Assembly: GCA_943789295.1 (NCBI GenBank)
Contig: CALSTO010000002.1
Span: 124,001 to 188,000 of the forward strand
Origin: MAG-121220-bin8 sp002700465
GTDB taxonomy: Bacteria; Bacteroidota; Bacteroidia; Flavobacteriales; Flavobacteriaceae
Length of the DNA stretch: 64,000 nucleotides
Direction of reading: 5' to 3'
Under the pieces are notes generated by a model. It had not been told where the DNA came from. It searched no databases and saw only the letters and a program-made list of their open reading frames with translations. How positions within the stretch are numbered: position 1 is the stretch's first letter; the number at the start of each line of letters is the position of its first letter. Positions 1-9,198 of the stretch are shown piece by piece. The position numbers and the translations under genes were made by a program.

Positions 1-1163
1 GATTTCTTGGCAAGTTCAATATAGTTAACTATTTTATCAAAAGAATTTTCATGAATGACTGCAGTCATAAAATGTTTAAAATCAATAGGAGATCCCATAG
101 TAATTGTACTAATTTGATCTTCTAAATTCTGAAAAATTTCTTTAGATTTAGATTTAGGGATATAAACTCTTGATGCGGCTGAACATTTTTGACCTTGATA
201 TTCAAATCCTCCTCTAACAATTGCGGTTGAAACTATTTTTGAATCAGCAGATGGGTGTGAAAAAATAAAATCTTTTCCACCTGTTTCACCAACAATTCTA
301 GGATAGTCTCTGTAAATGTTAATATTAGATCCGACTTTTGACCAAAGAGACTTAAATACATCAGTTGACCCTGTAAAATGAATTCCTGAAAGATTAGTAT
401 TGTTCAAAGCAATATCAGTAATCATAACTGGGTCACCGGTAACAAGATTTATAACACCTTTAGGAAGACCAGCTTCTTTAAAAACATCCATAATTACTTT
501 TGCACTATATACTTGATGATCACTAGGTTTCCACAATACAACATTTCCCATTAAAGCAGCACTAGCACATAGATTTCCTCCAATTGCTGTAAAGTTAAAT
601 GGTGTAATAGCGTATACGAACCCCTCCAAAGGTCTATATTCTAATTTGTTTGAAACTTCACCAACAGTAATAGGTTGTTCTTGATAAATTTCGTTCATAT
701 AAACTATATTAAGCTTAAGAAAATCTACAAGCTCACATGCAGCATCTATTTCTGCTTGAAAAATAGTTTTTGATTGACCAATCATGGTTGCAGCATTTAT
801 TTTTGCTCTGTAAGGTCCAGCTATTAATTCTGCAGCTTTTAAAAATATTGATGCTCTATCTTGCCATGAAGTTTCTGTCCATTTGTTTTTAACACTTAAT
901 GAATTATTTATTGCATCGTGAACATGTTTTTCGTTACAAACAGAAAAATTTCCAACTACTTTTTTGTTATCATGAGGTGGGTTTATATTTTTTCTTTCCT
1001 CAGTATAAATTTCATCTTCACCTATGTATAGTGGAATTTTTATATTTTGGCTATACATTGAATTATATGTGTTTTGAACTTCAATTCTTTCCTCAGAATT
1101 TTTCAAGTAATTTTTAATATCTTCATTTTTTAACTGTGGAACTTTAAACATAGATTTTTTCAT
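1..1163 (-). CDS. pruA: L-glutamate gamma-semialdehyde (1-pyrroline-5-carboxylate) dehydrogenase, 3' end cut by window edge
   Basis: Aldehyde dehydrogenase that oxidises glutamate semialdehyde to glutamate with NAD+, the second step of proline breakdown. The first 387 residues are present; the family is about 540 residues in flavobacteria, so the C-terminal quarter lies outside the window. Translation of the minus strand shows the nucleotide-binding stretch (AITPFNFTAIGGN), the conserved ETGGKDF loop, and the catalytic cysteine in YQGQKCSAASRVYIP. The sequence follows the eukaryote-like P5CDH form, not a PutA fusion. The start is the ATG at 1163, giving MKKSMFKVPQLKNED, 14 bases after the divergence of apaG's stop. 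apaG lies just upstream on the same strand, so the two may be co-transcribed. Confidence 0.93.
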   Translation of the reverse strand, partial: MKKSMFKVPQLKNEDIKNYLKNSEERIEVQNTYNSMYSQNIKIPLYIGEDEIYTEERKNINPPHDNKKVVGNFSVCNEKHVHDAINNSLSVKNKWTETSWQDRASIFLKAAELIAGPYRAKINAATMIGQSKTIFQAEIDAACELVDFLKLNIVYMNEIYQEQPITVGEVSNKLEYRPLEGFVYAITPFNFTAIGGNLCASAALMGNVVLWKPSDHQVYSAKVIMDVFKEAGLPKGVINLVTGDPVMITDIALNNTNLSGIHFTGSTDVFKSLWSKVGSNINIYRDYPRIVGETGGKDFIFSHPSADSKIVSTAIVRGGFEYQGQKCSAASRVYIPKSKSKEIFQNLEDQISTITMGSPIDFKHFMTAVIHENSFDKIVNYIELAKK

Positions 1164-1177
1164 TTTATATTAAATTA

Positions 1178-1564
1178 TTAATTGAGAGCTTGAGGAGAGT
1201 TTAACTTAAAAGTTGGAATATACGCTCTAAATTTTTTTCCGGTATTTATGTCTATCATATTATAAAACCCTCTCATTGCACCAACTGTAGATGTTATCAA
1301 ACAGCCTGATGAATATATATGAGAATCTCCAGGCTTAATAATCGGTTTTTCTCCAACGACACCTTCACCATCTATTATTATGTCACTATTTAAGGAATCA
1401 AAAATTCTCCAGTGTCTAGATTTAAGTTGAACAGAATTTTTGCTTTGATTCACTATTGAAATTGTGTAACTAAAAGAGTAATTCAAAATATAGTTTTTGA
1501 AATATGAACCATCAAATATAACTTTGACAGAAATTTTAATTCCTCTAGTAACGTGATTAATCAT
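1178..1564 (-). CDS. apaG: ApaG / DUF525 family protein
   Basis: A 128-residue single-domain protein covering the whole ApaG fold, a fibronectin-III-like beta sandwich. It aligns along its length with E. coli ApaG: the GEGVVG turn, the IKPGDSHIYSSG segment, and the GAMRGFYNMID core are all visible. ApaG has been linked to Co2+/Mg2+ efflux and the fold also occurs in F-box proteins; its exact biochemical role is not settled. It sits between a DUF5103 gene upstream and pruA downstream on the same strand. The apaG-DUF5103 pairing is a common flavobacterial arrangement. Confidence 0.93.
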   Translation of the reverse strand: MINHVTRGIKISVKVIFDGSYFKNYILNYSFSYTISIVNQSKNSVQLKSRHWRIFDSLNSDIIIDGEGVVGEKPIIKPGDSHIYSSGCLITSTVGAMRGFYNMIDINTGKKFRAYIPTFKLNSPQALN

Positions 1565-1608
1565 TTGGGCTAAGTTATATATTTAAAATAAGAATTTAAA
1601 TAGCTTAT

Positions 1609-2835
1609 TTAATTTTTAATATTTACACTAGATAACTCACTAATTGAAATTAGTTTATAAAATTTTTCAGTTAATTTTTTATGATAAATTAATGCAGTAT
1701 ACATGTTTTGTGTTTCCCAAAAATTTCCAGAATAGTTTTTTACTTTATTTTCTGGTTCTAATCTTATGTATTTGTAATTGTAAAAACCTTGTTTGAATTT
1801 GAATTCTCCATTATAAATATCGTTATTTAATTTAAGTTCGTACTTTTTAGATATTTTATAATCATTGAACTCTCCAATTATAAAAACTCTATGTTTTTCG
1901 TCTATTTTTTCAGCTTTTAAACTAAATTTTACTAAGGAATAATCGTTTTCTGTTTCTGGATTATTAAAATTATTATTAATCACAAATGATCCATTTATGT
2001 CAGGGTTATATTGATAAATACTATTTGTTCTATCTATATCAGTTCTTAAATATGTTTTATAGTAATTATTAAGTTCAGTTTTATAAATATTAATGTTAGT
2101 TGAGTTTATTTTTGAGTTATCAAAATTTAAAAATTCATTTCCTCCATTAAAAGATATGTCTTTAAAAATTATAGTATTGTTTATAAAATAATCAGATTTT
2201 TCAATCAATTTATAATTATACCAATTGTTATTTTTAATTACAACTAATTTCAAATCCGATGAATTGCCATTGAATTTATTACAGTTATCACAGTTTACAG
2301 AAATATCAATATTTTGATTACTATCAATTTTTTCTAAATCATTAGATCTTTTAATTTTCATATTGGTTGAAATCATTTTATTTAAAACAGAAAATTTCTT
2401 TTCAAATAGAAAATCTCCATTTTCATTATGAATACTAATTGAATAATTTCCTGAAATCTTTAGTTTGACATCTTCGTTTGGAATAGAAATTTTATAATTT
2501 GTATAGTCTATTAGTGTATTGTAAGAGTTTTCAAAATTTTCAATTAAATTATCATCATAACCAGCAATATATTCTGATTTTGATATTTTTGAAGGGCTCC
2601 ATTCAAAATCATAATGATTTATTTTATAGTAATAACTAGACTTTTTTAAGTTTAGGTCATCAAAAGAAAAAAATATTTTATCACTCAAAGTAAAAACGGG
2701 ATAATTTAGTTTTGATCCTCTTATTTTTATATTATAAATGTTTTCTGGTAGTACATGAAATTGACTAAAATTTTTTGAAAATATCAAGAAAAAAAAAACT
2801 ATCGTAATTGGAAATTTATTCATTTTATTAATCAT
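1609..2835 (-). CDS. DUF5103 family secreted protein
   Basis: A 408-residue protein with an N-terminal signal peptide (hydrophobic run ending in SKNFSQ), so it is exported. The mature part begins with the pattern typical of DUF5103: a basic IRGSKLNYPVFTLSDKIFFSFDDL segment followed by beta-rich sequence and a C-terminal region ending in NFWETQNMYTALIYHKK. The function of this Bacteroidota family is unknown. Two starts are possible: the ATG at 2835 (MINKMNKF) or the one at 2823 (MNKF), the second giving the more usual signal peptide length. A near-match to the -7 element (TAACTTTA, 2840-2847 on the minus strand) favours the downstream start. The gene is divergent from nqrA. Confidence 0.8.
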   Translation of the reverse strand: MINKMNKFPITIVFFFLIFSKNFSQFHVLPENIYNIKIRGSKLNYPVFTLSDKIFFSFDDLNLKKSSYYYKINHYDFEWSPSKISKSEYIAGYDDNLIENFENSYNTLIDYTNYKISIPNEDVKLKISGNYSISIHNENGDFLFEKKFSVLNKMISTNMKIKRSNDLEKIDSNQNIDISVNCDNCNKFNGNSSDLKLVVIKNNNWYNYKLIEKSDYFINNTIIFKDISFNGGNEFLNFDNSKINSTNINIYKTELNNYYKTYLRTDIDRTNSIYQYNPDINGSFVINNNFNNPETENDYSLVKFSLKAEKIDEKHRVFIIGEFNDYKISKKYELKLNNDIYNGEFKFKQGFYNYKYIRLEPENKVKNYSGNFWETQNMYTALIYHKKLTEKFYKLISISELSSVNIKN

Positions 2836-2923
2836 ATTTTAAAGTTATATTTTTTATGAATTGGAATTATTAATTTTATATTATTTAGAATGAATATAAA
2901 TAATCAAATTTATCTTAATTCAA

Positions 2924-2955
2924 CTTTTAGAAATAGCTTTTAATTAATAAATTTG
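2924..2955 (+). promoter_or_regulatory. Predicted promoter of the nqr operon
   Basis: An exact match to the Bacteroidota -7 consensus TAnnTTTG (TAAATTTG, 2948-2955) lies about 20 bases after a T-rich -33-like element (CTTTTAG, 2924-2930). It would start transcription near 2962, giving a leader of about 20 bases before the nqrA ATG at 2981. The spacing and placement fit the consensus; no transcript data are available. Confidence 0.6.
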
Positions 2956-2980
2956 CGCTCTATTTTTATAGCAAATAATT

Positions 2981-4336
2981 ATGTCAAATGACATCCGAAT
3001 TAAGAATGGTTTATCCATCAATTTAAAAGGAGCGCCTGAAAACATTGTAAAAAAAGCTTCATATCCAAAATCTGTTTCAATTAATCCGTTAAACTTCCAT
3101 CTTATAACTCCAAAAATGGTTGTTAAGGTTGGAGATAGTGTTCAAATGGGTGATCCTGTATTTTATTCTAAAAAGAATCCTGAAATTAAATTTTGTTCTC
3201 CAGTTTCTGGAACTATTTCTAAAATAGTTCGAGGTGCTAAAAGAAAGATTTTAGAAATTCTAATTACTTGTGATGATAATCAAAATATCAAAAAACATAA
3301 GGTGTCTAAAATAAACTCCTATTCTAGAAACGATGTGTTAGAACTAATGTTAAGTTCTGGCTGTTGGCCATTTATTAAACAAAGACCTTATGACATAATT
3401 GCTAATCCAAATGAAAATCCTAAATCTATTTTTATTTCGGCTTTTAGTTCTGCTCCAATTGCTGCAGATATCGAAATTATATTAAATGACCAGAAAGAAG
3501 AGTTTAAAGCAGGTTTAATTGCTTTAAAGAAATTAACTGATGGAGATCTAAATGTTTGTATTGAAAAAAATCACAGCTCATTTATTCAAGAAATTGAAAA
3601 TATCTCTGTTCACAATGTTTCAGGATTACATCCTGCTGGAAATGTTGGTGTACAAATTCATCATATTGATCCTGTTAATAGTGGTGAAAAAGTCTGGACT
3701 TTAGGAGCTGAAGATGTAGCAATAATTGGTAAACTATTTTTGACTGGAATTTATGAACCAACAAGAACAATTGCTGTTTCTGGTCCCCCAGTTAAATATC
3801 CTCAATATTATAAAACAATTGTTGGTTCTAAATTGTCACATATTATAAGTGACGCTGGTATTAATTCTGATGATAATTTAAGATTTATTAATGGCGATGT
3901 TTTGACTGGATATTCTGTGGATAAAGATAATTATTTAGGCTTTTACAACAACACTTTATCAGTTTTAAGAGAAGGAAATCACTACAGAATGTTTGGATGG
4001 ATTCCTTTTATTAATAATAAAGTCCCAAGTATATATAAAACTTCATTTTCATGGTTATTTCCTAATAAAAAATACGATCTAGACACCAATTTAAATGGTG
4101 AGGAAAGGGCTTTTGTAGTTACTGGAGAAATGGAAAATGTATTTCCAATGGATATTTTTCCAATGCAACTGTTAAAAGAATGTATGTCTGGTAATATAGA
4201 AAAAATGGAAAACTTAGGGATTTATGAAGTTGCACCTGAAGATTTTGCATTAATTGATTATTCTTCTTCCTCTAAAATTGAAGCTCAAAAAATAATTAGA
4301 GAGGGTTTAGATTTAATGGTTTCAGAAGTTGGATAA
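2981..4336 (+). CDS. nqrA: Na+-translocating NADH:quinone reductase subunit A
   Basis: First subunit of the sodium-pumping NADH:quinone oxidoreductase, a peripheral protein on the cytoplasmic side implicated in quinone binding. At 451 residues it has the usual length. It shows the expected opening (RIKNGLSINLKGAPE), a biotinyl/lipoyl-like N-terminal domain (VKVGDSVQMGDPVFY), and the NVGVQIHHIDPV segment typical of NqrA. No membrane segment is seen, as expected. It begins the operon, 26 bases after a consensus -7 element, and is followed 19 bases later by nqrB. Confidence 0.97.
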   Translation: MSNDIRIKNGLSINLKGAPENIVKKASYPKSVSINPLNFHLITPKMVVKVGDSVQMGDPVFYSKKNPEIKFCSPVSGTISKIVRGAKRKILEILITCDDNQNIKKHKVSKINSYSRNDVLELMLSSGCWPFIKQRPYDIIANPNENPKSIFISAFSSAPIAADIEIILNDQKEEFKAGLIALKKLTDGDLNVCIEKNHSSFIQEIENISVHNVSGLHPAGNVGVQIHHIDPVNSGEKVWTLGAEDVAIIGKLFLTGIYEPTRTIAVSGPPVKYPQYYKTIVGSKLSHIISDAGINSDDNLRFINGDVLTGYSVDKDNYLGFYNNTLSVLREGNHYRMFGWIPFINNKVPSIYKTSFSWLFPNKKYDLDTNLNGEERAFVVTGEMENVFPMDIFPMQLLKECMSGNIEKMENLGIYEVAPEDFALIDYSSSSKIEAQKIIREGLDLMVSEVG

Positions 4337-4355
4337 AATAAATATTAATATATAA

Positions 4356-5513
4356 ATGAATATTAGAAAAATTTTAGATACTGTAAAAAAACCCTTCGAA
4401 AAAGGTCAAAAATTTGAGAAGTATGCACCAGCCGTAAATGCTTTTGATACTTTTTTATTTGTTCCTAACCATACTACTAAACATGGAGCGCATATTAGAG
4501 ACGCAGTTGATTTAAAAAGAACAATGATTACAGTAATTATTGCTCTTTTACCTGCTTTATTATATGGAATCTACAATACAGGTTTTCAATATTATTCTCA
4601 ACTAGGTTCTGCTTTTACAACTCTTGATGCGGTAATTCATGGATCTACTAAAATAGTTCCAATGATTGCTGTTTCTTACATTGTTGGACTTGCAATTGAA
4701 TTTGCATTTGCAATATTTCGAGGACATGAAGTAAATGAAGGTTTCCTGGTAACTGGTCTTTTAATTCCAATGATTATGCCAATTGATATTCCTCTTTGGA
4801 TGGTAGGACTTTCTGTTGCATTTGCTGTTTTAATTGGTAAAGAAGCATTTGGTGGTACAGGTATGAATATTTTAAACCCTGCTCTTACTGCTAGAGCATT
4901 TGCTTTTTTTGCTTATCCTACTTATATGTCAGGAAATAAGGTGTGGGTTTCTGAAGCTTCAAATGTTGACGGAGTTTCTGGAGAAACTATATTGGGAATG
5001 TTGGCTTCTGGTGAAAGTACAATCCCATATGATGTTTCTCAAATGTTTTATGGAGCTATCCCTGGTTCAATTGCGGAGACTTCGACTCTTATGGTTTTAA
5101 TAGGTGCATTAATTTTAATTTATACTGGTGTAGGTAGTTGGAGAATAATGTTGGGGAGTGTTTTAGGTGCTGCTTTAACCGGTCTTTTATTTAATTTGTG
5201 GGGTGCCAATGAATTAATGAATTTTAGTTGGTTCAACCATTTAATTGTTGGCGGGTTTGCTTTTGGTGTAGTATTTATGGCTACTGATCCAGTTTCTGCG
5301 GCTCAAACAACTAAAGGAAAATGGATTTATGGAATTCTTGTCGGGTTATTTTGTATTTTGATACGAGTTTTTAATCCAGCTTATCCTGAGGGAGTTATGT
5401 TGGCAATTTTACTTATGAACGTATTTGCTCCAACAATTGATCACTATGTTATTGAATCTAATATCAAAAAAAGATTAAACAGAAAAATAAAATCAAATTT
5501 AAACGTAGCTTAA
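4356..5513 (+). CDS. nqrB: Na+-translocating NADH:quinone reductase subunit B
   Basis: Membrane subunit of Na+-NQR, 385 residues, with about ten hydrophobic segments. It normally carries a riboflavin and a covalently bound FMN on a threonine. The NILNPALTARAF segment and the flavinylation-site region are in place, but the local motif reads DGVSGET (residues 205-211) where the usual pattern is SGAT. The acceptor Thr211 is kept while the preceding alanine is glutamate. The final stretch is basic (KKRLNRKIKSNL), suggesting a cytoplasmic end. nqrC follows after one base, so the two are tightly coupled. apbE at 9173 would supply the FMN transfer activity. Confidence 0.97.
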   Translation: MNIRKILDTVKKPFEKGQKFEKYAPAVNAFDTFLFVPNHTTKHGAHIRDAVDLKRTMITVIIALLPALLYGIYNTGFQYYSQLGSAFTTLDAVIHGSTKIVPMIAVSYIVGLAIEFAFAIFRGHEVNEGFLVTGLLIPMIMPIDIPLWMVGLSVAFAVLIGKEAFGGTGMNILNPALTARAFAFFAYPTYMSGNKVWVSEASNVDGVSGETILGMLASGESTIPYDVSQMFYGAIPGSIAETSTLMVLIGALILIYTGVGSWRIMLGSVLGAALTGLLFNLWGANELMNFSWFNHLIVGGFAFGVVFMATDPVSAAQTTKGKWIYGILVGLFCILIRVFNPAYPEGVMLAILLMNVFAPTIDHYVIESNIKKRLNRKIKSNLNVA

Positions 5514-5514
5514 T

Positions 5515-6276
5515 ATGAACAGAGACTCAAACGTATACACTTTTATATTTGCTACTTTAATGGTTTTTGTAGTAGCATCAGTTTTAGCATACACATCTTT
5601 TTCTTTAAAAGATTTACAAAATGAAAATGTCAGAAAAGAAAAAATGCAAAACATCCTTTCAACTGTTGGAATAAAGACAGATAGGGATGGAGCTGAAAAA
5701 CTTTTTAATCAATACATAAAAGAACAATTAGCTGTTCAAAGTGACGGTTCAATTGATAATTCTGTTAATGTATTTAAAGACGTTAAACTCGCACTGGAAC
5801 TAAAGAAATCACCTGAAACACAAGATTTTCCGTTGTATGTTGCTGAAATTGACTCTGAGAAATTTTATATAATTCCAATTAGAGGAAATGGCCTTTGGAA
5901 TGCAATTTTTGGATACATTTCTCTAAAAGAAGATTTAAATACAATAAAAGGTGTAGTTTTTGATCATGTTGGTGAAACTGCTGGGCTAGGTGCTGAAATC
6001 ACTCAAGATTGGTTTATAGAAAGATTCACTGATGAAAAATTATTTGATTCTAATAGCAATCTTAAAGGTATTACTGTTTCAAAAACTAATAACGATCCTT
6101 CAAATCTTGATAAAACTGATCATGAAGTTGACGCTATTTCGGGAGCTACAATAACAGGTGATGGAGTTACTGATATGATAAAAGAAAGAATAACACATTA
6201 TGTACCTTATTTTGAGTTTATAAAGTCATCTAACATTATTGCTTCTGTGTCAAATAATAAATTAAATCTCAATTAA
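5515..6276 (+). CDS. nqrC: Na+-translocating NADH:quinone reductase subunit C
   Basis: FMN-carrying subunit, 253 residues: one N-terminal membrane anchor (about residues 8-30) and an extracytoplasmic FMN_bind domain. The canonical flavinylation motif is intact as SGAT at residues 209-212 (acceptor Thr212), within DAISGATITGDGV. The GETAGLGAEI segment before it is also typical. Electrons pass through this flavin on the way to NqrB. One base separates it from nqrB and one base from nqrD, consistent with translational coupling. Confidence 0.97.
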   Translation: MNRDSNVYTFIFATLMVFVVASVLAYTSFSLKDLQNENVRKEKMQNILSTVGIKTDRDGAEKLFNQYIKEQLAVQSDGSIDNSVNVFKDVKLALELKKSPETQDFPLYVAEIDSEKFYIIPIRGNGLWNAIFGYISLKEDLNTIKGVVFDHVGETAGLGAEITQDWFIERFTDEKLFDSNSNLKGITVSKTNNDPSNLDKTDHEVDAISGATITGDGVTDMIKERITHYVPYFEFIKSSNIIASVSNNKLNLN

Positions 6277-6277
6277 T

Positions 6278-6898
6278 ATGTCTAAAAATAAAGTTTTACT
6301 TACTGATCCTTTAGATGATAGTAATCCAATTACTGTTCAAGTTTTAGGGATATGTTCTGCTTTAGCCATTACAGTTCAACTTAAAGCAGCTATAGTAATG
6401 AGTCTATCTGTTATTGCAGTAATGGCAGCTAGTAATGTTACTATTTCGATTTTAAGAGATTTAATACCAAATAGAATAAGAATTATAGTTCAACTTGTAG
6501 TAGTAGCTTCTATGGTTGTATTGGTTGACCAAGTTTTAAGGGCATACGCGTACGATGTTAGTAAAGAATTATCAATTTTTATTGGACTTATTATTACGAA
6601 TTGTATTGTAATGGGAAGATTAGAAGCTTTTGCTCTTGGTAATGGGGTTTGGAGATCATTTTTGGATGGTGTAGGAAATGCATTTGGATATGCATGGATT
6701 TTGATATTGGTCGCTTTTTTTAGAGAACTTTTAGGATCAGGTAAATTATTAGGCGTTCAAGCTATTCCTGATTTTGTTTATGAAATGGGTTACGTAGATA
6801 ATGGTCTTATGTTATTATCACCAATGGCACTGATAACTGTTGGTCTAATTATATGGGTACAAAGATCAAGAAACAGAAAACTTATTGAACAAGGATAA
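6278..6898 (+). CDS. nqrD: Na+-translocating NADH:quinone reductase subunit D
   Basis: Integral membrane subunit, 206 residues with about six hydrophobic helices, related to RnfE and NqrE. Two conserved cysteines, Cys26 (QVLGICSALA) and Cys109 (IITNCIVMGR), match those that with NqrE hold the Fe-S cluster inside the membrane in characterised enzymes. The NxxNCIxxGR signature of the Nqr/Rnf D-E family is clear. It lies directly between nqrC and nqrE, as in other Na+-NQR operons. Confidence 0.97.
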   Translation: MSKNKVLLTDPLDDSNPITVQVLGICSALAITVQLKAAIVMSLSVIAVMAASNVTISILRDLIPNRIRIIVQLVVVASMVVLVDQVLRAYAYDVSKELSIFIGLIITNCIVMGRLEAFALGNGVWRSFLDGVGNAFGYAWILILVAFFRELLGSGKLLGVQAIPDFVYEMGYVDNGLMLLSPMALITVGLIIWVQRSRNRKLIEQG

Positions 6899-6909
6899 AA
6901 AATAACACA

Positions 6910-7524
6910 ATGGATTACGCAAATTTATTTATTAAAAGTATTTTCATAGAAAACATGGTTTTTGCATATTTCTTAGGCATGTGTTCTTATTTAGCTGTTT
7001 CTAAGACTGTTAAAACATCTATTGGAATGGGTTTTGCAGTAATTTTTGTTTTAACGATTACTGTTCCTTTAAACTTCTTAATCGATCAATATCTTCTACA
7101 ACCTGGAGCATTAAAATGGATTGGTCCTGAGTATGTGGAACTTGATTTGAGCTTTTTAAGTTTTATTATGTTCATAGCTGTTATCGCTTCTATGGTTCAG
7201 TTAGTAGAAATGATTGTTGAAAAATTCTCTCCATCTTTATACGGAGCTTTAGGAATATTTTTACCATTAATTGCTGTTAATTGTGCTATTCTAGGAGGAT
7301 CACTTTTTATGCAGATTAAAGATTTTTCAGGCATTACAGAATCAGCTATTTATGGTTTTGGATCCGGAATAGGTTGGCTTTTAGCAATCCTTGCTATTGC
7401 TGCTATTCGTGAAAAAATAGCATACTCTAACGTTCCTGCTCCTTTAAAAGGTTTAGGAATAACGTTTATTATAACAGGACTAATGGCCATAGGTTTTATG
7501 AGCTTTATGGGAATTAAACTTTAA
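6910..7524 (+). CDS. nqrE: Na+-translocating NADH:quinone reductase subunit E
   Basis: Integral membrane subunit, 204 residues with about six helices, homologous to NqrD in inverted topology. Cys25 (FLGMCSYLAV) and Cys125 (IAVNCAILGG) are the expected partners of the NqrD cysteines for the intramembrane Fe-S centre. The opening ANLFIKSIFIENMVFAYFLGMC is highly typical of the subunit. Eleven bases separate it from nqrD and eight from nqrF. Confidence 0.97.
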   Translation: MDYANLFIKSIFIENMVFAYFLGMCSYLAVSKTVKTSIGMGFAVIFVLTITVPLNFLIDQYLLQPGALKWIGPEYVELDLSFLSFIMFIAVIASMVQLVEMIVEKFSPSLYGALGIFLPLIAVNCAILGGSLFMQIKDFSGITESAIYGFGSGIGWLLAILAIAAIREKIAYSNVPAPLKGLGITFIITGLMAIGFMSFMGIKL

Positions 7525-7532
7525 TTTTTTTT

Positions 7533-8831
7533 ATGACAATTTCAACTTATATTTTATTTAGTATTATAATTTTTTTAGGAATTACATTTCTTTTAGTAGG
7601 GATGTTACTTGGTGTAAAGGCTAAATTAGTTCCCTCTGGACCTGTTAAATTACTAGTTAATGGAGAAAATGAAGTTGAGGTAAACTCTGGAGATACACTT
7701 CTTTCGACTTTAAGTAATAATAAAATATTTTTACCATCAGCTTGTGGAGGTGGTGGAACTTGTGTTCAATGCAAGTGTATTATTAGTGAGGGTGGAGGAG
7801 AAATACTGCCAACTGAATCACCTCATTTTTCTAGAAAAGAAATTGCTGAAGGATGGAGATTAGGATGTCAAGTTAAAGTTAAACAAGACATGATTATTCA
7901 AGTACCTGAGGAAGTTTTTGGAATAAAAAAATGGGAGGGGACAGTCGTAAGAAATTGGAATGTAGCATCATTTATTAAAGAATTTGTAGTTAAAATACCT
8001 GAAGACATGGGTTATAAAGCAGGTGGTTACATTCAAATCGAAATTCCGGAATGCGACATAGACTTTAAAGATATGAATATTGAATCTCACCCCGAAGAAC
8101 ATCCAGGCGAGCCAAATAAGTTTCAATTAGAATGGGACAAGTTTAAGCTTTGGGATTTAAAAATGAAAAATACTGAATCAGTTGAACGTGCCTATTCTAT
8201 GGCTTCATATCCTGCTGAAGGAAAAGAAATAATGTTAAATGTAAGAATTGCTACTCCGCCATGGGATAGAGCGGCTAATAATTGGATGAATGTAAATCCA
8301 GGTGTTGCTTCGTCCTATATTTTTTCAAAAAAACCTGGTGATAAAGTAACTATTTCTGGTCCTTTTGGAGAGTTTTTTATAAATGAATCTGAAGCTGAAA
8401 TGTTATATGTCGGTGGTGGTGCAGGAATGGCTCCAATGAGATCTCATCTTTACCACCTATTTAGAACACTTAAAACTGGAAGAAAAGTCAGTTTTTGGTA
8501 CGGAGGAAGATCAAAAAGAGAACTATTTTATGTTGACCACTTTAAGGCTCTTGAAAAAGATTTTCCTAATTTCAAATTTTATTTAGCTCTTTCTGAACCT
8601 ACAGATGAGGACGATTGGAAAGTTAAAGATGGTTTAGATGGAGATGGAGATGGATTTACTGGTTTTGTTCATCAAACTGTAATAGATAACTATTTGAATC
8701 ATCACGAAAACCCTGAAGATATTGAGGTTTATTTTTGTGGACCTCCACTTATGAACCAAGCTATAGAAAAAATGGCTGATGATTTTGGTGTTCCACCAGA
8801 AAATGTCAGATTTGACGACTTTGGAGGATAA
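7533..8831 (+). CDS. nqrF: Na+-translocating NADH:quinone reductase subunit F
   Basis: Electron entry subunit, 432 residues, that takes electrons from NADH. Order of parts: an N-terminal membrane anchor (residues 5-28); a 2Fe-2S ferredoxin domain with Cys71, Cys77, Cys80 and Cys112; a flavin-binding barrel with RAYSMASYP (FAD site); and an NAD-binding domain with GGGAGMAPMRSH and YFCGPPLMN. The protein ends in DDFGG, the usual terminus. The following small gene starts inside its last codons. Confidence 0.97.
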   Translation: MTISTYILFSIIIFLGITFLLVGMLLGVKAKLVPSGPVKLLVNGENEVEVNSGDTLLSTLSNNKIFLPSACGGGGTCVQCKCIISEGGGEILPTESPHFSRKEIAEGWRLGCQVKVKQDMIIQVPEEVFGIKKWEGTVVRNWNVASFIKEFVVKIPEDMGYKAGGYIQIEIPECDIDFKDMNIESHPEEHPGEPNKFQLEWDKFKLWDLKMKNTESVERAYSMASYPAEGKEIMLNVRIATPPWDRAANNWMNVNPGVASSYIFSKKPGDKVTISGPFGEFFINESEAEMLYVGGGAGMAPMRSHLYHLFRTLKTGRKVSFWYGGRSKRELFYVDHFKALEKDFPNFKFYLALSEPTDEDDWKVKDGLDGDGDGFTGFVHQTVIDNYLNHHENPEDIEVYFCGPPLMNQAIEKMADDFGVPPENVRFDDFGG

Positions 8832-9198
8832 CTTATTACCAGTTCCACTAGGTGAAGAAGAGCTTCATAGATTGGCAATGAATATCATTGGAAAAGACCT
8901 TGAGAAAGATAATTATGAATTTCTATCTATTAATAGTTCTTTAGAAAAAAATCCACAGTTCGTATGTACCAAAAATAAACAACTATATTTCATTATAGTA
9001 AAAGCCATTCTCTATCCTGAAAATCCAAAAACATTTGAAATTAAAAATCTTAACAAAATTTTAGATCATTGTACTAAATTTGATGCTAAATTATTGTGTG
9101 CAAAAGTAGGATTAGCAAACTCTGATGATTATGAATTACCTTTGTTTAAGAATTCAAGTTACATAGTAAATTATGATGGTATCGAAAAGATTAATTAG
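8803..9198 (+). CDS. Conserved small protein between nqrF and apbE, function unknown
   Basis: A soluble protein of about 132 residues with no signal peptide or membrane segment. The core EEELHRLAMNIIGKDLEKDNYEFL followed by YFIIVKAILYPENP and a final SSYIVNYDGI resembles a small flavobacterial family often mislabelled as NqrF because of its location. It overlaps nqrF by 29 bases and apbE by 26 bases, so its translation is probably coupled to both. Its place suggests a role in Nqr assembly or flavin loading, but that is inference. The start at 8803 is preferred; an in-frame ATG at 8779 would add eight residues inside nqrF. Confidence 0.75.
   Translation: MSDLTTLEDNLLPVPLGEEELHRLAMNIIGKDLEKDNYEFLSINSSLEKNPQFVCTKNKQLYFIIVKAILYPENPKTFEIKNLNKILDHCTKFDAKLLCAKVGLANSDDYELPLFKNSSYIVNYDGIEKIN

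Noticed and set aside
899..1117. 72-residue plus-strand frame at the left end
   Set aside because: It is antisense to the well-supported pruA gene and has no protein-like composition.
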